64,000 bases of DNA, taken from Tricholomella constricta. Taxonomy: Eukaryota; Basidiomycota; Agaricomycetes; Agaricales; Lyophyllaceae. Position numbers and translations under genes: made by a program. The DNA lies in NCBI GenBank assembly GCA_013368375.1, contig JAACJP010000001.1, positions 2,666,001-2,730,000 of the forward strand, in the 5' to 3' direction. Below the pieces are notes generated by a model that was given only the letters and a program-made list of their open reading frames with translations, did not search any database and was not told the DNA's origin. Positions 11,324 to 24,200 of this stretch are shown one piece after another; position 1 is the stretch's first letter, and the number at the start of each line of letters is the position of its first letter.

Positions 11324-12301
11324 ATGCCTTCCGAGAGCGCCTTCAACTATATAGCTGGAGGGCTCACCTTCCTCACCATCGCATTCTCACTACGAGCTCT
11401 TATTCAGAGGTATCTCCCGCAAACTCAGATGGAGCTATACGACGCGTTGCTTCTGGACACCAAAAATATCTATTCGCGTGCATGTGAAGAAGGTTTACTG
11501 CCCGCGGATATGTCCCAGAAGACAAAAGTACAATTGAATAAGTAACTAACGCCTAATTTTCTCTTCTGTATCAGCCATATCATTGACCTCTTGAAGTTTC
11601 GAAAACCAGGCTGACGACCTCCGCATCGTCAGATACCACGAGTCGACTGCCAGAGATATTCTCACATGGGGACAGCGATGGTCAAAGATCTCGCGCCTCT
11701 ACGCGGAGCTGATGAATCTGAGAATCAAGTTGGTCACGACCAGTCAAGAAGAGAGGGCTCGTCGAGGTGAACCTTTTGGGGACGCCGTCGGACATAACGT
11801 ACTCGACGCATCGCAATCTGCTGAGGAAGGGACCCACGATTTGGCACCTTCGGGTGTTGCAGCTGGTAGGCTTATGCCTCTGCCTCCCTACATTTCCGAT
11901 GCTGACGGGTTTAAGAACATGAAACAGAAAATCCGAGCCCTTCAACAATCTCAGCCTCTCACATTGACACATCCTCCACACCCGCCCGTCACTCTTCCTT
12001 CTGCATCTGCTCCTTACTGCAGTGGTTATTGAATGTTCGAAGCGGGGCATCGTCACCATCCGACGGCCCGGCCCAAGGCGAGGCAGACTCGTCGGTTCCT
12101 GATTCTCTCAGCCGTTCGTCGACGCTGGTAGACGAACCACTTCCCAAAGCGCCATGCTGGCGGAAATGGGGCCATGACACGAACAGTCTGGTTCTGGAAG
12201 ATCTCGAAGCTGGATCAGGGCCAAGTACACCGCTCTTCTTCGAGATGCGGAAAGGTTGTGGTGAGCCAACGGAGATGGACATCACTTCGGTTCGCGTTTA
12301 G
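11324..12301 (+). CDS. Single-pass membrane protein of the kinase pair, TM2
   Basis: Exons 11324-11541, 11597-11865, 11916-12301; 290 residues, frame kept across both junctions. Order of parts: short N-terminus, hydrophobic helix (FNYIAGGLTFLTIAFSLRAL, about residues 7-26), QMELYDALLLDTKNIYSRA, exon 2 with DDLRIVRYHEST and a helical LMNLRIKLVTTSQEERARR, a Ser/Pro-rich stretch, SFCICSLLQWLL, SRSSTLVDEPLPKAPCW and the end EPTEMDITSVRV. The second intron (50 bp) must be removed to stay in frame. The two Cys in C-I-C beside Leu/Trp could be lipid-modified or a second membrane contact; this is speculation. Partner of kinase B, divergent. Confidence 0.78.
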
Positions 12302-12976
12302 TTCTTAGTAGTAGTAGTAGGCCTCGTTGCATACCTGTGAGGAAGGAGCTCCTTACGAGCATCGATTCTTGTCTTTTACATCTGTATTATGTATTTCCCT
12401 TGCATTCACATCTCAATAATTTATTCTTTTCTTCTTGTTACGAGATCTCGTATCAAAAGACGACTAGGACGCGTTGGTTGACGTTGTCCATGACGTGACA
12501 TTCTCAATACTGAGTTGACGACTGGCCAAGGGCTTCATATCTCCCGAGGCCGCCCTCACTGTCACCACCGTCTCGTCGTCGGCGTCATTAGTCTCAGGTA
12601 CAAGTGCCACACAGGCACGATCCTTGTGTGTGGCGTACTCTCGGTAACCAAGAATTCCTCCGGGTCAGCGACAAGCCCATTGGTCTTTGCCAATGTCATG
12701 CAAACAAGCAGTAATAATGTTATGTTGAGATTTTGAAGTCAGTTCAGGAGTATGCAAAGTACAGCACGTTCCGAAGTGACAGACCACAGACTCAGGTCTC
12801 TCTCTGATGCGATGAATGCACCATGGTAAATCAGACAGCAATCCGAAGGTCGCGAAAAACTACTTTCGGCGTTGTGCCCGTATACGTCATTCCGAAGCTG
12901 TGCGAACAGCGTCACCTCGAAAGTGCGCAATCCACACCTCACATCTCATTGCAAGTCAAAGTAACAAACCCAATCT
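12302..12976. other. Between TM2 and mcd4 (convergent 3' ends)
   Basis: No gene. Parts (about 12725-12900) repeat the DNA downstream of TM1. The duplicated module ends here and single-copy host DNA begins. Confidence 0.5.
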
Positions 12977-15900
12977 CTATTGCTCCTTCCCATTCCCAAC
13001 CAGCGGCTTGTCCTTATCAATAACATCCGCGAGCAAATACTCGCCCGCAGCGCATATCCCCGTCGACCAGAGCAGCAGCAAGGACGTGATGCAGAAGAAC
13101 GTTATCGACTGTCCGATCTCTAACCACGATCCTATCAAATCAAATCAAATCGAAAGCCCAAGTCAGAACATGTACAACGCCCTATTCATTGATTGACGGA
13201 GGGGAAGGGTCAATGGGTGCGACGAACCTGTGTCCCGGACGTTGAAGAAGAACGTTATCGTCATCCCTAAGTCGAAAGATAAAAGTAAGGAAAATGTGTG
13301 ATGGGAAGATGAGAGTATAAAGTATAAAGCATAAAGCATAAAGCGTACCGTCGGTAAGCGTAAGAGCCACCAGTAATAGGGAGAACGGTGGCAGGTGTAG
13401 GAAATCGTTGAGAAGCGCAGATGCGACGGCGAGGATGATATATGGTGCAACGATCTTAAAGATCTACAGCTCCTCACTTAGCGTATGTATGTGTGTTTCA
13501 ATGGGGAAAAGGACGCACGAGGAGAGCGGCCATGAAGAATGGGCTGAATATTGGTATCAATCGATAGACAGGCTCCAGGTAGAACGATCTATAAAGCCCA
13601 ATATCAACACGACGTCCGAGTCCTAACTCGGTTATTTCGAAGACTTACGATATAGAAGCGACACTGTACACATATACATTCATCAACTGGCGTGCACACA
13701 CACGCAGGAGGACAAGGGGATGATGACCACAAGACAAGACTCACTTTCCAGTACCAAAGAACCCAACCTGTACAAAAAAGAGGAAGAACAAAGCCATGCG
13801 CACATCATCCTCCCCTCGGAACTGGTATATCTTCACCCGGGTATGGGTATGGGTATTCTCCTCAGAACTCACAGGACGAGGACAGGGCACGCCATTGCGC
13901 AGGATCGATTCCATGACGACCCAAGCTGCCAATACGGCCGAGTATGCGACGTAGAAGAGGCCCTCGACGCTTATGGAGAGGATAACGAAGCAGGGGCCGA
14001 ACCCCAGGAAGTACACGAGGTATTTCGAGAAGGCGGTGTGGTGCTTTCCTCCGGAAACGAATGGGAGTATTGAAGCGATGACTGCGGCGAACGTTAGCTT
14101 CCGTCAGGTGAAGGAGGGATGGAGTAACCACCGAGTGTTATCCAGCCTGAAACTTGGTTGAGGAGGGGAAGGCCTTGCTTTGCTTGAAGACTCCGGATGG
14201 AGCTTGTAGTTATGACCATCATGATTACAACCAATGCTGACTATTCTAACAATCAACAGAGGCCTTTAGCGTCGGAAGCAGGACACTCGCCTGGATGGAA
14301 AACAGAAGGGCCAACACACTCCGGCTCTTCTTTCCCTTCGCATGTTCGACGGTTTTAAGGACAGTTGGGGCCGAGAACAAACCACAAGCGAGGATTAACA
14401 TCCCTCCAGCAAGGCTTGAATGCCACAATAGGTCATCATCATCACATACTCGCGGCCATGGTTGGAAGAACGTACATCATCGGCAGGCTCTCCTTCTTCT
14501 CCACAGAAAGCACAGGAAAAACAGCAGTCGCAAGACACAAAGCGCCCCACAAGGACGCGGCAAAGGAGTACCTCTGCAGCCTATCTTTCGGCCACGTAAT
14601 CGGCCACACCACGCCAATCAAAACGAATCCAATACTCCACATGAACCGGTGAGTATAGGCAAGCTGGATTAACATCAAAATGAGGTCTCAAACATGTCAA
14701 TCGTGAATGAAATGGCCACATACAACCATACCCTGCAGAACTGCCACGGTCATAGCAGCACCGACCGCAACTCGCACGTAACTTACACGTCGACGGCGCG
14801 CCTGAAGCTGAAGAGGCAGCCGCCCCACTATCGCCTGGGACAACAGGACCTGATGCCAGAAATAACAAGGAAACGCAATGTACAAATAGAACGTCCACGG
14901 CGCCCTCTGCACAACGAACAAAGCCCAGAACCCCACGAGCGTGATCGCAGTCACTGCATGCACAAGGAAGGAAGGCCATGTCGACGGCTGGACGATGGGG
15001 GCATGATCTAGAGGTCGGAATACGTATAGAGACGCGTACGCTGCCCAGCCTATGTACGCGGCAGTGACGAGGCCGCGGATTAAGCTCCGTTCGTAGGTCT
15101 GTAGATAGTGGAGGCCGTTGAGACTGGTCTGTATGAGCTCGGCCGACATGGTGCGAGCGGCGGTCCATTCTTTCTGTTGAATGAGCTGTTCGATGGTGCC
15201 CAGGACAATGATCCGATGAGGCTCTTGGTGTTTGGAAGGTTGTTCTAGGGGTTGGTAGGGTTTGTAGAATAATGTCCGGGATTTCTTGAGCTCTTTAATA
15301 CGAATAAGTTTATTTGATTACAACTGGTGGCAAAATACTTACCATGCTTGATTGTATAGTGTTCCAATATCACCTTCAAAGGAACGTTAAGAGACGGGTA
15401 GATGGAATAGGTTGAGGACCTACTTTAGCATTCACTAGCGCAGCCTGTGCAACCGTTTCATCTCCCAAACGCGGAGCCAAATACCCAGGGCGAGTGGGAT
15501 CTACATCAGGAAGTACACCAACTGAATTAACAGGCCAGTCAATACCCAACAACGACGCCATGAGGGCAGCCACATCTGCCTGCTCGATGTCACGGCGGAA
15601 CAAATGGCCTAGATGCCAGGGCTCCGAGTATGCGTCGTGCGAGGAGGGTGTTGAGTCTGGTAAAGGGCCTCGGATACCCCGTCCCCATGCGATGAGAGGC
15701 GTCCTCGTGTTGTCCGGATCTGCAAGCACGGTAAATACAGGATGTCGCAAACCCATGATGCGCGACGTACCTCCATCGCCGTGGTTCCCGATAACTGACA
15801 TGCCATGGTCAGCAGTGAAAACAAAGCTTGTCTCTTCATCTTCGTAGAATTCGTTCATCAAAGACTCTGTCTGCTGAACGATGCTATCGACAACGCGAAT

Positions 15901-16998
15901 ATTGTTCATATACTCCTGCAGGCGATGCTTCAGCCGCTAGCTACAAAAAAAACATGTCAATTAGAGACATACCCAGGAATGAGGTCTGTAAGAATGCCCT
16001 GTCGTATCCAGGCCTAGGAGATGAAGGAAGAAGACTACCTTGCCAGACCGGAGCTGGGTATTTAGCGTTGCATCCGTGGTCGCGTTGTTGAAAAGGGTCC
16101 GCAGTTGTTCGAGCACCCAAAGGTCCAGAGTCGTAGCATCTGTATTAAAAAATATAGGTGAGTACAGATGAGCGACATGTCAAGTCATATCGTCATACCT
16201 TTAGTAAAGTCCTCGTCCTCTTCATCGTAACTCCACGTCTGCACCTTTCCTGGAGTTGCACCACGGGCAAACATTGGTAAAATGTCAGGAGAGCCAAAAG
16301 AAAACGTGTGGCTTGATTGGTTGAATACAGAGTCAAAGTCAACCTGAAAGCCTCGAATTAGGAAAATACTGGAGGAGATTCGACGCGCTTACTGGATTAC
16401 TTTTCCAGCCCTGTTCTCGGTAAGCGGACAACGGGTTGGAGGATAAAACATGGGTTTCTTGCCTTTGTCACTGCAGAAACATCTTCGTACATGCCACCTG
16501 CAGATACATTCTCTCGTTTAACGATGGCCGTGGCTGAGAGTGCGAGCAATGGAGATACCGATAATGGCGACGTGTCCCGGTCGACTTTCGGTTGGGACAC
16601 GCGTATGCGAGATTCCAAAGGCGCCGCGGGCCTCTGCGATTGAGCGGAGGTGTGGTGCTACGATCTTTGGCGCGTCGGGGATGGCTGGGAACGGGTCCAG
16701 GTTGAACAGCAGGTCGGCTCTCAATCCGTCACCTTTATACGGAACGGCAGAAATCAAGTGAGCCGATGTACTACCATGTAGGCCTAATAGACACACCAAC
16801 GATCAGAACTAGACGCTTCGACTCGGCAGATCCAACGCGGTGCCTTTGCATGCCATTGACAACGGGGCTTGTGAAATAGCAGTCGAAGACGGCTCCAATG
16901 TAGACCAAGTGAAATATGAGTCCGAGAATCAGCAATTTGGTGACATTATAGTGGGTCCGTATAGGTTTCGCCGTGTAAGTGCTCGCAGCAGTGCTCAT
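12977..16998 (-). CDS. GPI ethanolamine phosphate transferase 1 (Mcd4/PIG-N)
   Basis: Adds phosphoethanolamine to the first mannose of GPI precursors in the ER membrane. Many exons read from ATG 16998 to a stop at 12977-12979. The N-terminus has a membrane anchor ([19 protein letters not shown]) followed by the alkaline-phosphatase-fold domain: [39 protein letters not shown] and [19 protein letters not shown] (metal-binding His/Asp), then [13 protein letters not shown] and PVNSVGVLP. The C-terminal half is a run of membrane helices, including [57 protein letters not shown] and [12 protein letters not shown]. One apparent frame break near 14040-14090 is a 52 bp intron with a CTAAC branch site. 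The gene looks intact; it is expected to be essential. Confidence 0.9.
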
Positions 16999-17297
16999 TC
17001 CGTTGAATAGAGTTGGCGTCAGGAACGTTAACGGTTTGTCGAGTTAAGAACTAGAGACTGCGAATTATTGATTAGATTATTGTCAGGTCACTTATAAGAT
17101 TTATACGCACATGTACATGCGTTTACCGCTCTGCAGCGGACAGTGGAAGCCTGAGGTTAGCAAGGCACAAGCTGGGAGAGGCAATTTCGATCAAATGTTT
17201 GGTCCTGTTTAATTCAGAGCCTCGTATGACGGCAATCGGTTCAGGGATCCGGATCGCTCTTCACTTTCTGCACCGACTCTGCTACCCTTACGCCACA
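16999..17297. promoter_or_regulatory. Divergent spacer mcd4/histone deacetylase
   Basis: 299 bp between the two start codons. No motif of the kinase/TM spacers is present. No clear TATA box or factor site could be assigned. Confidence 0.35.
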
Positions 17298-19336
17298 ATG
17301 TCCAAGAGGAGGGTTGCCTACTACTATGACCGTACGCGCTTTCAAACCCAACAACTCTGACCCATTCTTAACAAAAATCCACAGAGGACGCCGGCGCGTA
17401 TACCTATGGACTCGGCCACCCAATGAAACCCCATCGAATACGCGTTACGCACGATTTGGTCAACGCATACGGCATGCTAGACAAGATGCACATCCTTGTA
17501 TGTAATCATCTCCTCGCAAAAGCCTAACTTATTTGAATCCTTGTTTGTAGAAACCTAAAAGAGCATCCCCTGAAACTATGAGCTCATTCCACACAGATGA
17601 ATATGTTAACTTTCTGAATCGAGTGACGCCAGAGACGGCAGAGGAGCTAACATACCATGGGACGAGATGTGAGTACTCCAAGACCACTTTCTGCACTTCG
17701 CTTCTAATGGGGAAACAGTTCTGGTTGGAGAAGACAATCCCGCGTTTGAAGGAGTATTTGAATTCTGCTCAATATCGGCCGGCGGCTCCATTGGTGCATA
17801 TTACACTAGTATCTCGTCTTTCTCTACTTAAGACCTCGGTATTACAGGTGCCGCACAACAAATAGCGTCTGGCGCCACGGACATAGCTATTAACTGGGCA
17901 GGAGGACTGCACCACGCCAAAAAAAGAGAAGCATCCGGCTTCTGCTATATCAACGACATTGTACTTGGAATACTGGAGCTACTGCGGACATATCCACGTG
18001 TATTGTACATCGACATTGATTGCCATCACGGAGACGGCGTGGAAGAGGCGTTCTACACTACGGACCGCGTCATGACATGCAGCTTCCACAAGTTTGGAGA
18101 ATATTTTCCTGGGACGGGGACGCAGGAGGACAGAGGGCGGGGGAAGGGGAAGGGATATGCAATCAACGTTCCTCTCAAGGACGGGATTACGGACGAGTCG
18201 TACCGAAGCGTCTTCGAGCCAGTGCGTACTTGGCCTATCGTCCCATCCATCCGCATCTGGCTGACACGCCCAGATAATCACCAAAATCCTAGAAGTCTAT
18301 CGACCGTCTGCGGTCGTGCTGCAATGTGGTACCGATTCACTATCTGGGGACAAGCTGGGGTGCTTCAATCTGACAATGCACGGCCATGCGCACTGTGTTC
18401 AGTTTTTGCGACAACAAAATATACCTCTCATTCTCCTTGGTGGAGGCGGATACACTGTGAAAAACGTTGCTAGGGCGTGGACGTATGAGACGGCATGTGC
18501 ACTTGGCATTGAAGACACGTTAGACCCACATCTTCCTTGGAACGAGTACTTTGAATGGTTCGGCCCACGATACCGCCTGGAGGTCATGGGAAGCAACATG
18601 GAAGATCTCAACATTAAGGATGGGTCCTTGGAGAAAGTCCGGTGCGTCGTCCTGACTTTATCTCCCATTTCGGACAGGAAACAAGCGAACACATACATGT
18701 ATAGAATAACAGCGCTGGAACAACTCCAAGAGCTTATATCCGCGCCTTCGGTTGGGATGCATGACGTTCCGAGAGACAGCATCGGCGAGCACCTTGGGTT
18801 TGGAAGAGACGAGGAAGAGGGCAGGGACGAGTTGGATTTACAGCTAGCTCGTACGCACCATAGTCTGTTCCTCCTCTCCAACATTATATGTAACCCTCAC
18901 AACAGAACGTGCGCGATACGTATATGACCTCCAAGAGTCAGACTCCCCCTCCGAAACCTCCGACGACGACAACTCCTGGGACTCCGACGAGTCCCTATCC
19001 AGCCGGCGGTACGACACGCGTCGGTACCCTAAAACATCCCCATCACGAGGAGCGCGCATGAGTCTTCTGACGGGGCAATACTTCGACGTGCCGAGCCATG
19101 AGCACGGGTACGGCCATTTCGAGCACGGGGCCGTGCCGGGGAAGACGGCGAAGCGGCGATTCTTCCAGAGCGCGGCGCGGTGGGACGAGAACATCGAGAG
19201 TGTGATATTGGCGAAACATGTGGCGTCGCCGCAATTGCAGATACCGCTTGGGGAGTTGATGGAGCGGGGTGGGATCCTGGGAGAGGAGGAAGATGGAGCG
19301 GGGGAGGAGTGGGAGGACGTGCCGGTCGAGCCTTGA
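17298..19336 (+). CDS. Class I histone deacetylase (Rpd3/Hos2 type)
   Basis: Zn-dependent lysine deacetylase of nuclear corepressor complexes. First exon [11 protein letters not shown], then [66 protein letters not shown] (the two active-site His), [20 protein letters not shown] (Zn-binding Asp and His), [26 protein letters not shown] (third Zn ligand Asp) and [20 protein letters not shown] (transition-state Tyr). Junctions near 17692 and 17795 keep the frame. After the catalytic domain comes [13 protein letters not shown] and a C-terminal extension of about 120 residues rich in Ser/Asp/Glu. The Cys in DIDCHH is where many relatives have Val or Leu. The choice between Rpd3 and Hos2 is unsettled. 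It looks intact. Confidence 0.9.
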
Positions 19337-20106
19337 CATGTCTGTTTTGTTGTGACGGTGTATATTTATTGTTTAATCGCAGAACTTTGTATCACGCTGT
19401 CGACGAGCGTGGCATCGCCGCGTCTTGTCGCGTCCGTCGGCAGTCCGAATGCCGCACGACAGCAAACTCACAGTGACACGCACCGCTCGTCAAGCACATT
19501 CAAGGCCAGATCTCACTATAGTGTTTTGTAGGAATATAAAATAGCAGGTAGACATACGCGCTTGATTTGCATTCTTTAATGGAGCATCGTGGATAGTACT
19601 CGTTGAAATAGTATTGAGACCTGGAAGGTAGTATCCAGGTTCGTTTTCATTAAGAACTGCTGATCAGTAGAGTGCACAGAGTCCCGAGCTCACACCCAAC
19701 AGGTCTACCGGAGTCGACATGATCGGTGGGATATCAATATATCAAGTCGCGGCCCCAGTACGGCAGGTCACCCAAAAACATCAAAAAGAGGCAACACGGA
19801 TCCAGTGTAGAAAGTCGTATACCTCCATACCACGCTCAGATGGAGTGAGACCTGGGAAATGAGAATGCGAAATGCGAATCACCTCACAACATGTGAACCG
19901 ATGTCAGGACGAGCAGATGCAGTCTGTAGTGTCTAAAGCTTTACAAGAAACTTTGAACAGCATGGGGTATTCCTTCGGTGACGGTGCCGTATACGTAGTG
20001 AGTCAATAGGAAGGAGATTCTTAGTGGAACGTCACGAGAGTATCAAGGATCGGTGCGAAAGGCAAGAGAGCCGCAACTTTGGAGCAACTGATCAGATTAC
20101 CAATAG
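19337..20106. other. Between histone deacetylase and TM3
   Basis: About 770 bp between two converging 3' ends. I see no gene and no repeat shared with the rest of the window. Confidence 0.5.
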
Positions 20107-20796
20107 TCACTGCAGTGGGAATGCACTGATGTCCATCTCCGTTGGCTCATCACAAGCTCCCGGCGTCTCGAAGAAAAACGATGTACGTGGCCCTGATCCA
20201 GCTTCGAGATCTTCCAGAACCGGACCGTTCGTGTCATGGGCCCATTTTCCCAGAATTACCTGACGCCAGCATGGCGCTTTGGGAGGTGGATCTTCTACCA
20301 GCGTCGACGAGCGGCTGAGAGAATCAGGGACCGACGAGTCTGCCTCGCCCTGGGCCGAGCCGTCGGATGATGACGGCTTCGAGCTTCGACCACATCGTGT
20401 TGATAACCACTGTAGTAAGGAGCAGATGCAGAAGGAAGAGCGGCGCATGGGTGTAGAGGATGCGTTAGAGGCTGAGTTTAATGAAGGGCTTGGATGTTCT
20501 GGTACACGTTCTATAAATCCGTCAGCATCGGATATGTAGAAGGGCAGAGTGATAAACCTACCAGCTGCAACACCCGAAGGTCCCAGACTGCGAGTCCCTT
20601 CCTCAGCAGATTGCGACACATGTACGTTGGGTCCAAGGAATTGTTCACCTCGACGAGCCCTCTCTTCTTGACTCGTCGTGACCAACGTGATTCTCAGTTT
20701 CATGAGCTCCGTGTTAAGGCGCGAGATCTTTGACCACCGTCGTCCCCAATAAAATAAATTAAGAAACTCCCTGGCCGTTGACTCGTGGTATGCCAT
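20107..20796 (-). pseudogene. Truncated membrane-protein gene TM3 (first exon lost)
   Basis: Minus-strand frame with the exon 2 and exon 3 parts of the TM family: YHESTAREFLN, RWSKISRLNTELMKLRITLV, TTSQEERARRGE, SFCICSLLQWLS, SRSSTLVEDPPPKAPCW and EPTEMDIS. The family similarity stops at about 20796, exactly where the Plavaka terminal inverted repeat begins, so the membrane-helix exon, the first intron and the promoter are missing. The last residues (AFPLQ) also differ from the usual TSVRV. The intron between exons 2 and 3 is a multiple of three here and stays open if not spliced. Its former partner is very likely kinase C, 24 kb away on the other side of the element. Confidence 0.75.
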
Positions 20797-20815
20797 CACT
20801 GAATCGGGAAAGTTT
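20797..20815. repeat. Left TIR, Plavaka element
   Basis: CACTGAATCGGGAAAGTTT; begins CACT as in CACTA-type elements. Inverted partner at 45203-45221. Confidence 0.7.
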
Positions 20816-21067
20816 CGGCAACGGGTTGCAAGGAGAATATCTGTGGCATAACTTGATATAAGTCCCTCAATTTACCAAAACCTTTTACCACTTCTTGTAA
20901 GGTCTAGTATTCGATAATCAGGCAGGCCCGTTTTTTGCAATTGGAGGTAGTTTTGTCATAATCTTATACCAGGTGGACAACTGCTGCAATTATGAGGCAT
21001 TGCATAACACGTTATAAATTTGGTATATTCATCCTTCATCTGCTCAACTGAAGGAACTATTTCCGTG
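20816..21067. other. Left subterminal DNA of Plavaka element
   Basis: AT-rich, no gene. Ends at the CTTAC target duplication of the Copia insertion (21068-21072). Confidence 0.5.
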
Positions 21068-21072
21068 CTTAC

Positions 21073-21215
21073 TGTTAGCTAGAGCGTAGAGTACGAAGCT
21101 CAGTGACGAGAATGTAGTGGTAAACAACTGATGTATTGCAGTGATGAGGACGCGACTACGTGTACGAATCACGTGCTATGGGCGTGACGGTGATGAATAT
21201 ATACGGAGTCCAACA
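21073..21215 (-). repeat. Copia1 3' LTR
   Basis: 143 bp, identical by eye to 26337-26479. The element-sense strand holds TATATA near the outer end. Confidence 0.95.
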
Positions 21216-21255
21216 CACCCCCATCAGAACAGAACGTCCATAGGAAAGAGAATAA

Positions 21256-24200
21256 TCAAGGGGGGAGGAGACCCAAAGCCTTCCGATGTCTAAGAAAAAG
21301 TTCGGCAACAAGAGGTTTGGTCATAATGTCGGCGGTCATTTCTTGTGTGGAGATCCAGACAGTGGAAAAATCGCCGGTTCGGATATGTTCTCGGATGAAA
21401 TGGTAGCGGATGTCGATGTGCTTCGAACGAGAGGTGGTAGCAGAGGAGGAAGCGATGCAGCCAGCGCCCTGATTGTCGCAAAGGATGGGAAATGGTTTGG
21501 GAACAGGCAGGGACAGGAGGGAGAGGAATAAACGAAGCCAAAGAGCTTCCTTCATGGCATGCGATAGAGCGTAGTACTCGGATTCCGTCGACGATAAAGA
21601 AACCGTTCGTTGACCGACGGCCGACCAGGATACAAGCGCATTTACATAAAAGAAGCAGTAGCCTGATATGCTCTTCCTGTCCGATTCGTCAGAGGCCCAG
21701 TCCGCATCCGAGAAACCGCAACCATGATTGACGAAACCGCGAAGCCCATCAGAGGAAGACATCGGAGGTACACCATAAACCAGGGAGAGGTCCATAGTTC
21801 CCTTCAAATACCGAAGAACACCCTTTGCCGCAAGCATATGGGCGCGCGAAGGATTACTGTTGTATTTGCCAAGGGCCATCGCAGCGTAAGCGATATCTGG
21901 GCGAGTACAGACAGCGAGATAAATGAGGGAGCCGACTAGACGTTGATAGGTGTTCTTGAGATCGTCATCAGAGATGTCGGGGCAGGCGTTGGGTGGAGCG
22001 GGAGGAATGGAAGCCAATTTTGCGCGAAGGGGAGCCGATAGCGGGGAGCATTCATCCATCTTCCAAGTTTGGAGTAGATCGACAATATAAGATTTCTGGG
22101 ATAAGCGCAGGGTACGAGAATCAAGGTCGCGAGTGATGCGGATTCCAAGGTAAAGTTCTGCGGTACCCATGTCGACGACTTCAAGGTGTTTGCAGATTTC
22201 TTTAATAAACCAGTGATAAAGCGGTAATGAGTTGGTCGCTACGAGACCATCGTCGACGTGAACGGGGACAACCAGGACCAAGTCCGAGCCATCCTCGGGC
22301 ATAGGGATTTCGCTCGATGGGGGGGAAGACCAACGGCCGAAGAAGACACCGTGATCGACCTCGCAGCGTACGAGTCCAAGGGAAATAAGAATTCCCCAAA
22401 GAAGCATATAAAATTCGTAAGCAGATTGCCGTAGACCGTAGAGGGCGCGAAGAAGGCGGTACACGGAGGAACGATGAGGGAGAGGATAACCAGGGATTTG
22501 CCTTGTAAAGATCAGGGTGCTGACGAGCGCGTGAAGGAAGGCGGTTTTGACGTCGAAACTCAAGAGATATAAGCCGTTGTGATTAGCGAAAGCAAGGACG
22601 ATGCGAATGCTGGTGAGTTTAGCGACGGGAGCGTAGGTTTCGCCAAAGTCGTCAGGTCGTTGGCTAAAACCTTGTGCGCAGAGGCGAGCCTTTTCCTTTC
22701 CTTTAATAATGCTACCGTCAGGATTGCGCTTATAGGCATAAACCCAGACAAGGCCAATAGCATTTCGGCCCTTGGGTAGAGTCGTTTCCTCGAAGACGCC
22801 TTTCTCCATCAGACTATCGAGTTCACGGCGTTCGGCTGCCCGCCATATGTCGGCATCAGGACGACTATATGCTTCGCGTTGCGACTCGGGAGCTTTGTGA
22901 AGATTAAGATTTCGAGTAGAATAGAATTTAGAATCGTTGCCGACGGCGCCCATGCAGAAGTCGCGAAGAGCGTCGGACTCGAAGTCTGTGAGGGAAGAGT
23001 TGGAGTCAGGAGTGATGAAGTCCTCGGCAGAAGCGAAGGAGACAAAGTCCTGCAGGATGGGGGCAGTGAGATTGCCGAGTTCATGCGTAGAAGACGACGA
23101 AGAGGATGAGCGATTCTCGTGGGGTTTAATCGATTCGAGGTAAGCGGCCCCCTTCTCCGTGTGTTTGATGGAGCGTTTGGGGCGAGGGGACGGAAGGTAC
23201 GAAGAGAGCGGAGGAGGTTCAGGAAAGGTCGAGCCCCGAACAGGAGCGAGATGTCCAGGAGTCGTCTCATTGAAAATGGCATCGCGAGTGAAATGGTAGC
23301 GACCGTTGAGGTCACGAACACGCCAGCCCTCTCGGCCCTCAGCATAGCCTACAAAAATCGCTTCGAAGCGGCGAGGACCACCTTTAGCGCGAAGTTCAGG
23401 GGGGATTGTAACGAAACATTGGCACCCCCATACGCGGAGATGAGAAAGGTCGGGTTTGGTCGCCTTAAACGCTTCGTATGGTGTCATATTCTTCGGAAGA
23501 GTCGAAGTGGGCGTGCGATTGAGAAGGTACTGATAAGTGAGGATGGCATCACCAAGGAAAGAGGGCGGAAGACGAGCATCCGCAATCATGGCTTGTGCAC
23601 CATCTTCGATGGTGCGGATGTATCGTTCGATCTTGCCATTTTGTTGATGTGCGTATTCCGCGGTAACTTGTTGAAGGATACCGCGAGACCGAAGGTGTGC
23701 AGCGAATTGTCCTTCAATAAATTCCTTAGCACCATCGCACCGAACGGCTCGAATGGGATTGCCCGACTGTAACTCCCATGAAGCCTCCGCGGACTTGTAA
23801 ATGAGGAATGCGTCGCTTTTGTGACCCATAAGATCGGTAAGTCCCCAGTTAGAACAATCGTCAAGCATACTGAAGAAATAGCGCTTCTTTTGAGGAGTGG
23901 CGACCGGGAAAGGACCACAAGTGTCGATGTGAACGAGTTCGCAGATGTTTTTAGCGCGATGTTTGTTATGCGTGTAAGGTCGTTGAGGGTATTTGCCGAT
24001 CAGGCAGGGTATACAGTGGGTGTGTTCAAATTTTCCTTCCCATTTGACGCCGGTGGCATAGTCATGAAGGAGCACCGCGCGCGTCGCATCGTGACCGAGG
24101 TGTCCAAGTCGACGATGCCAAAGTTCAGGCGTTTCACGTATACGTTCGAAGACTGGGGCAGCGAGAGGCGAATCATTGGAAAGGAAGGGAGCAGTGGGCT

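Noticed and set aside
14020..14160. Apparent frameshift in mcd4
   Set aside because: A 52 bp GT..AG intron with a CTAAC branch site joins both frames and restores the expected protein.
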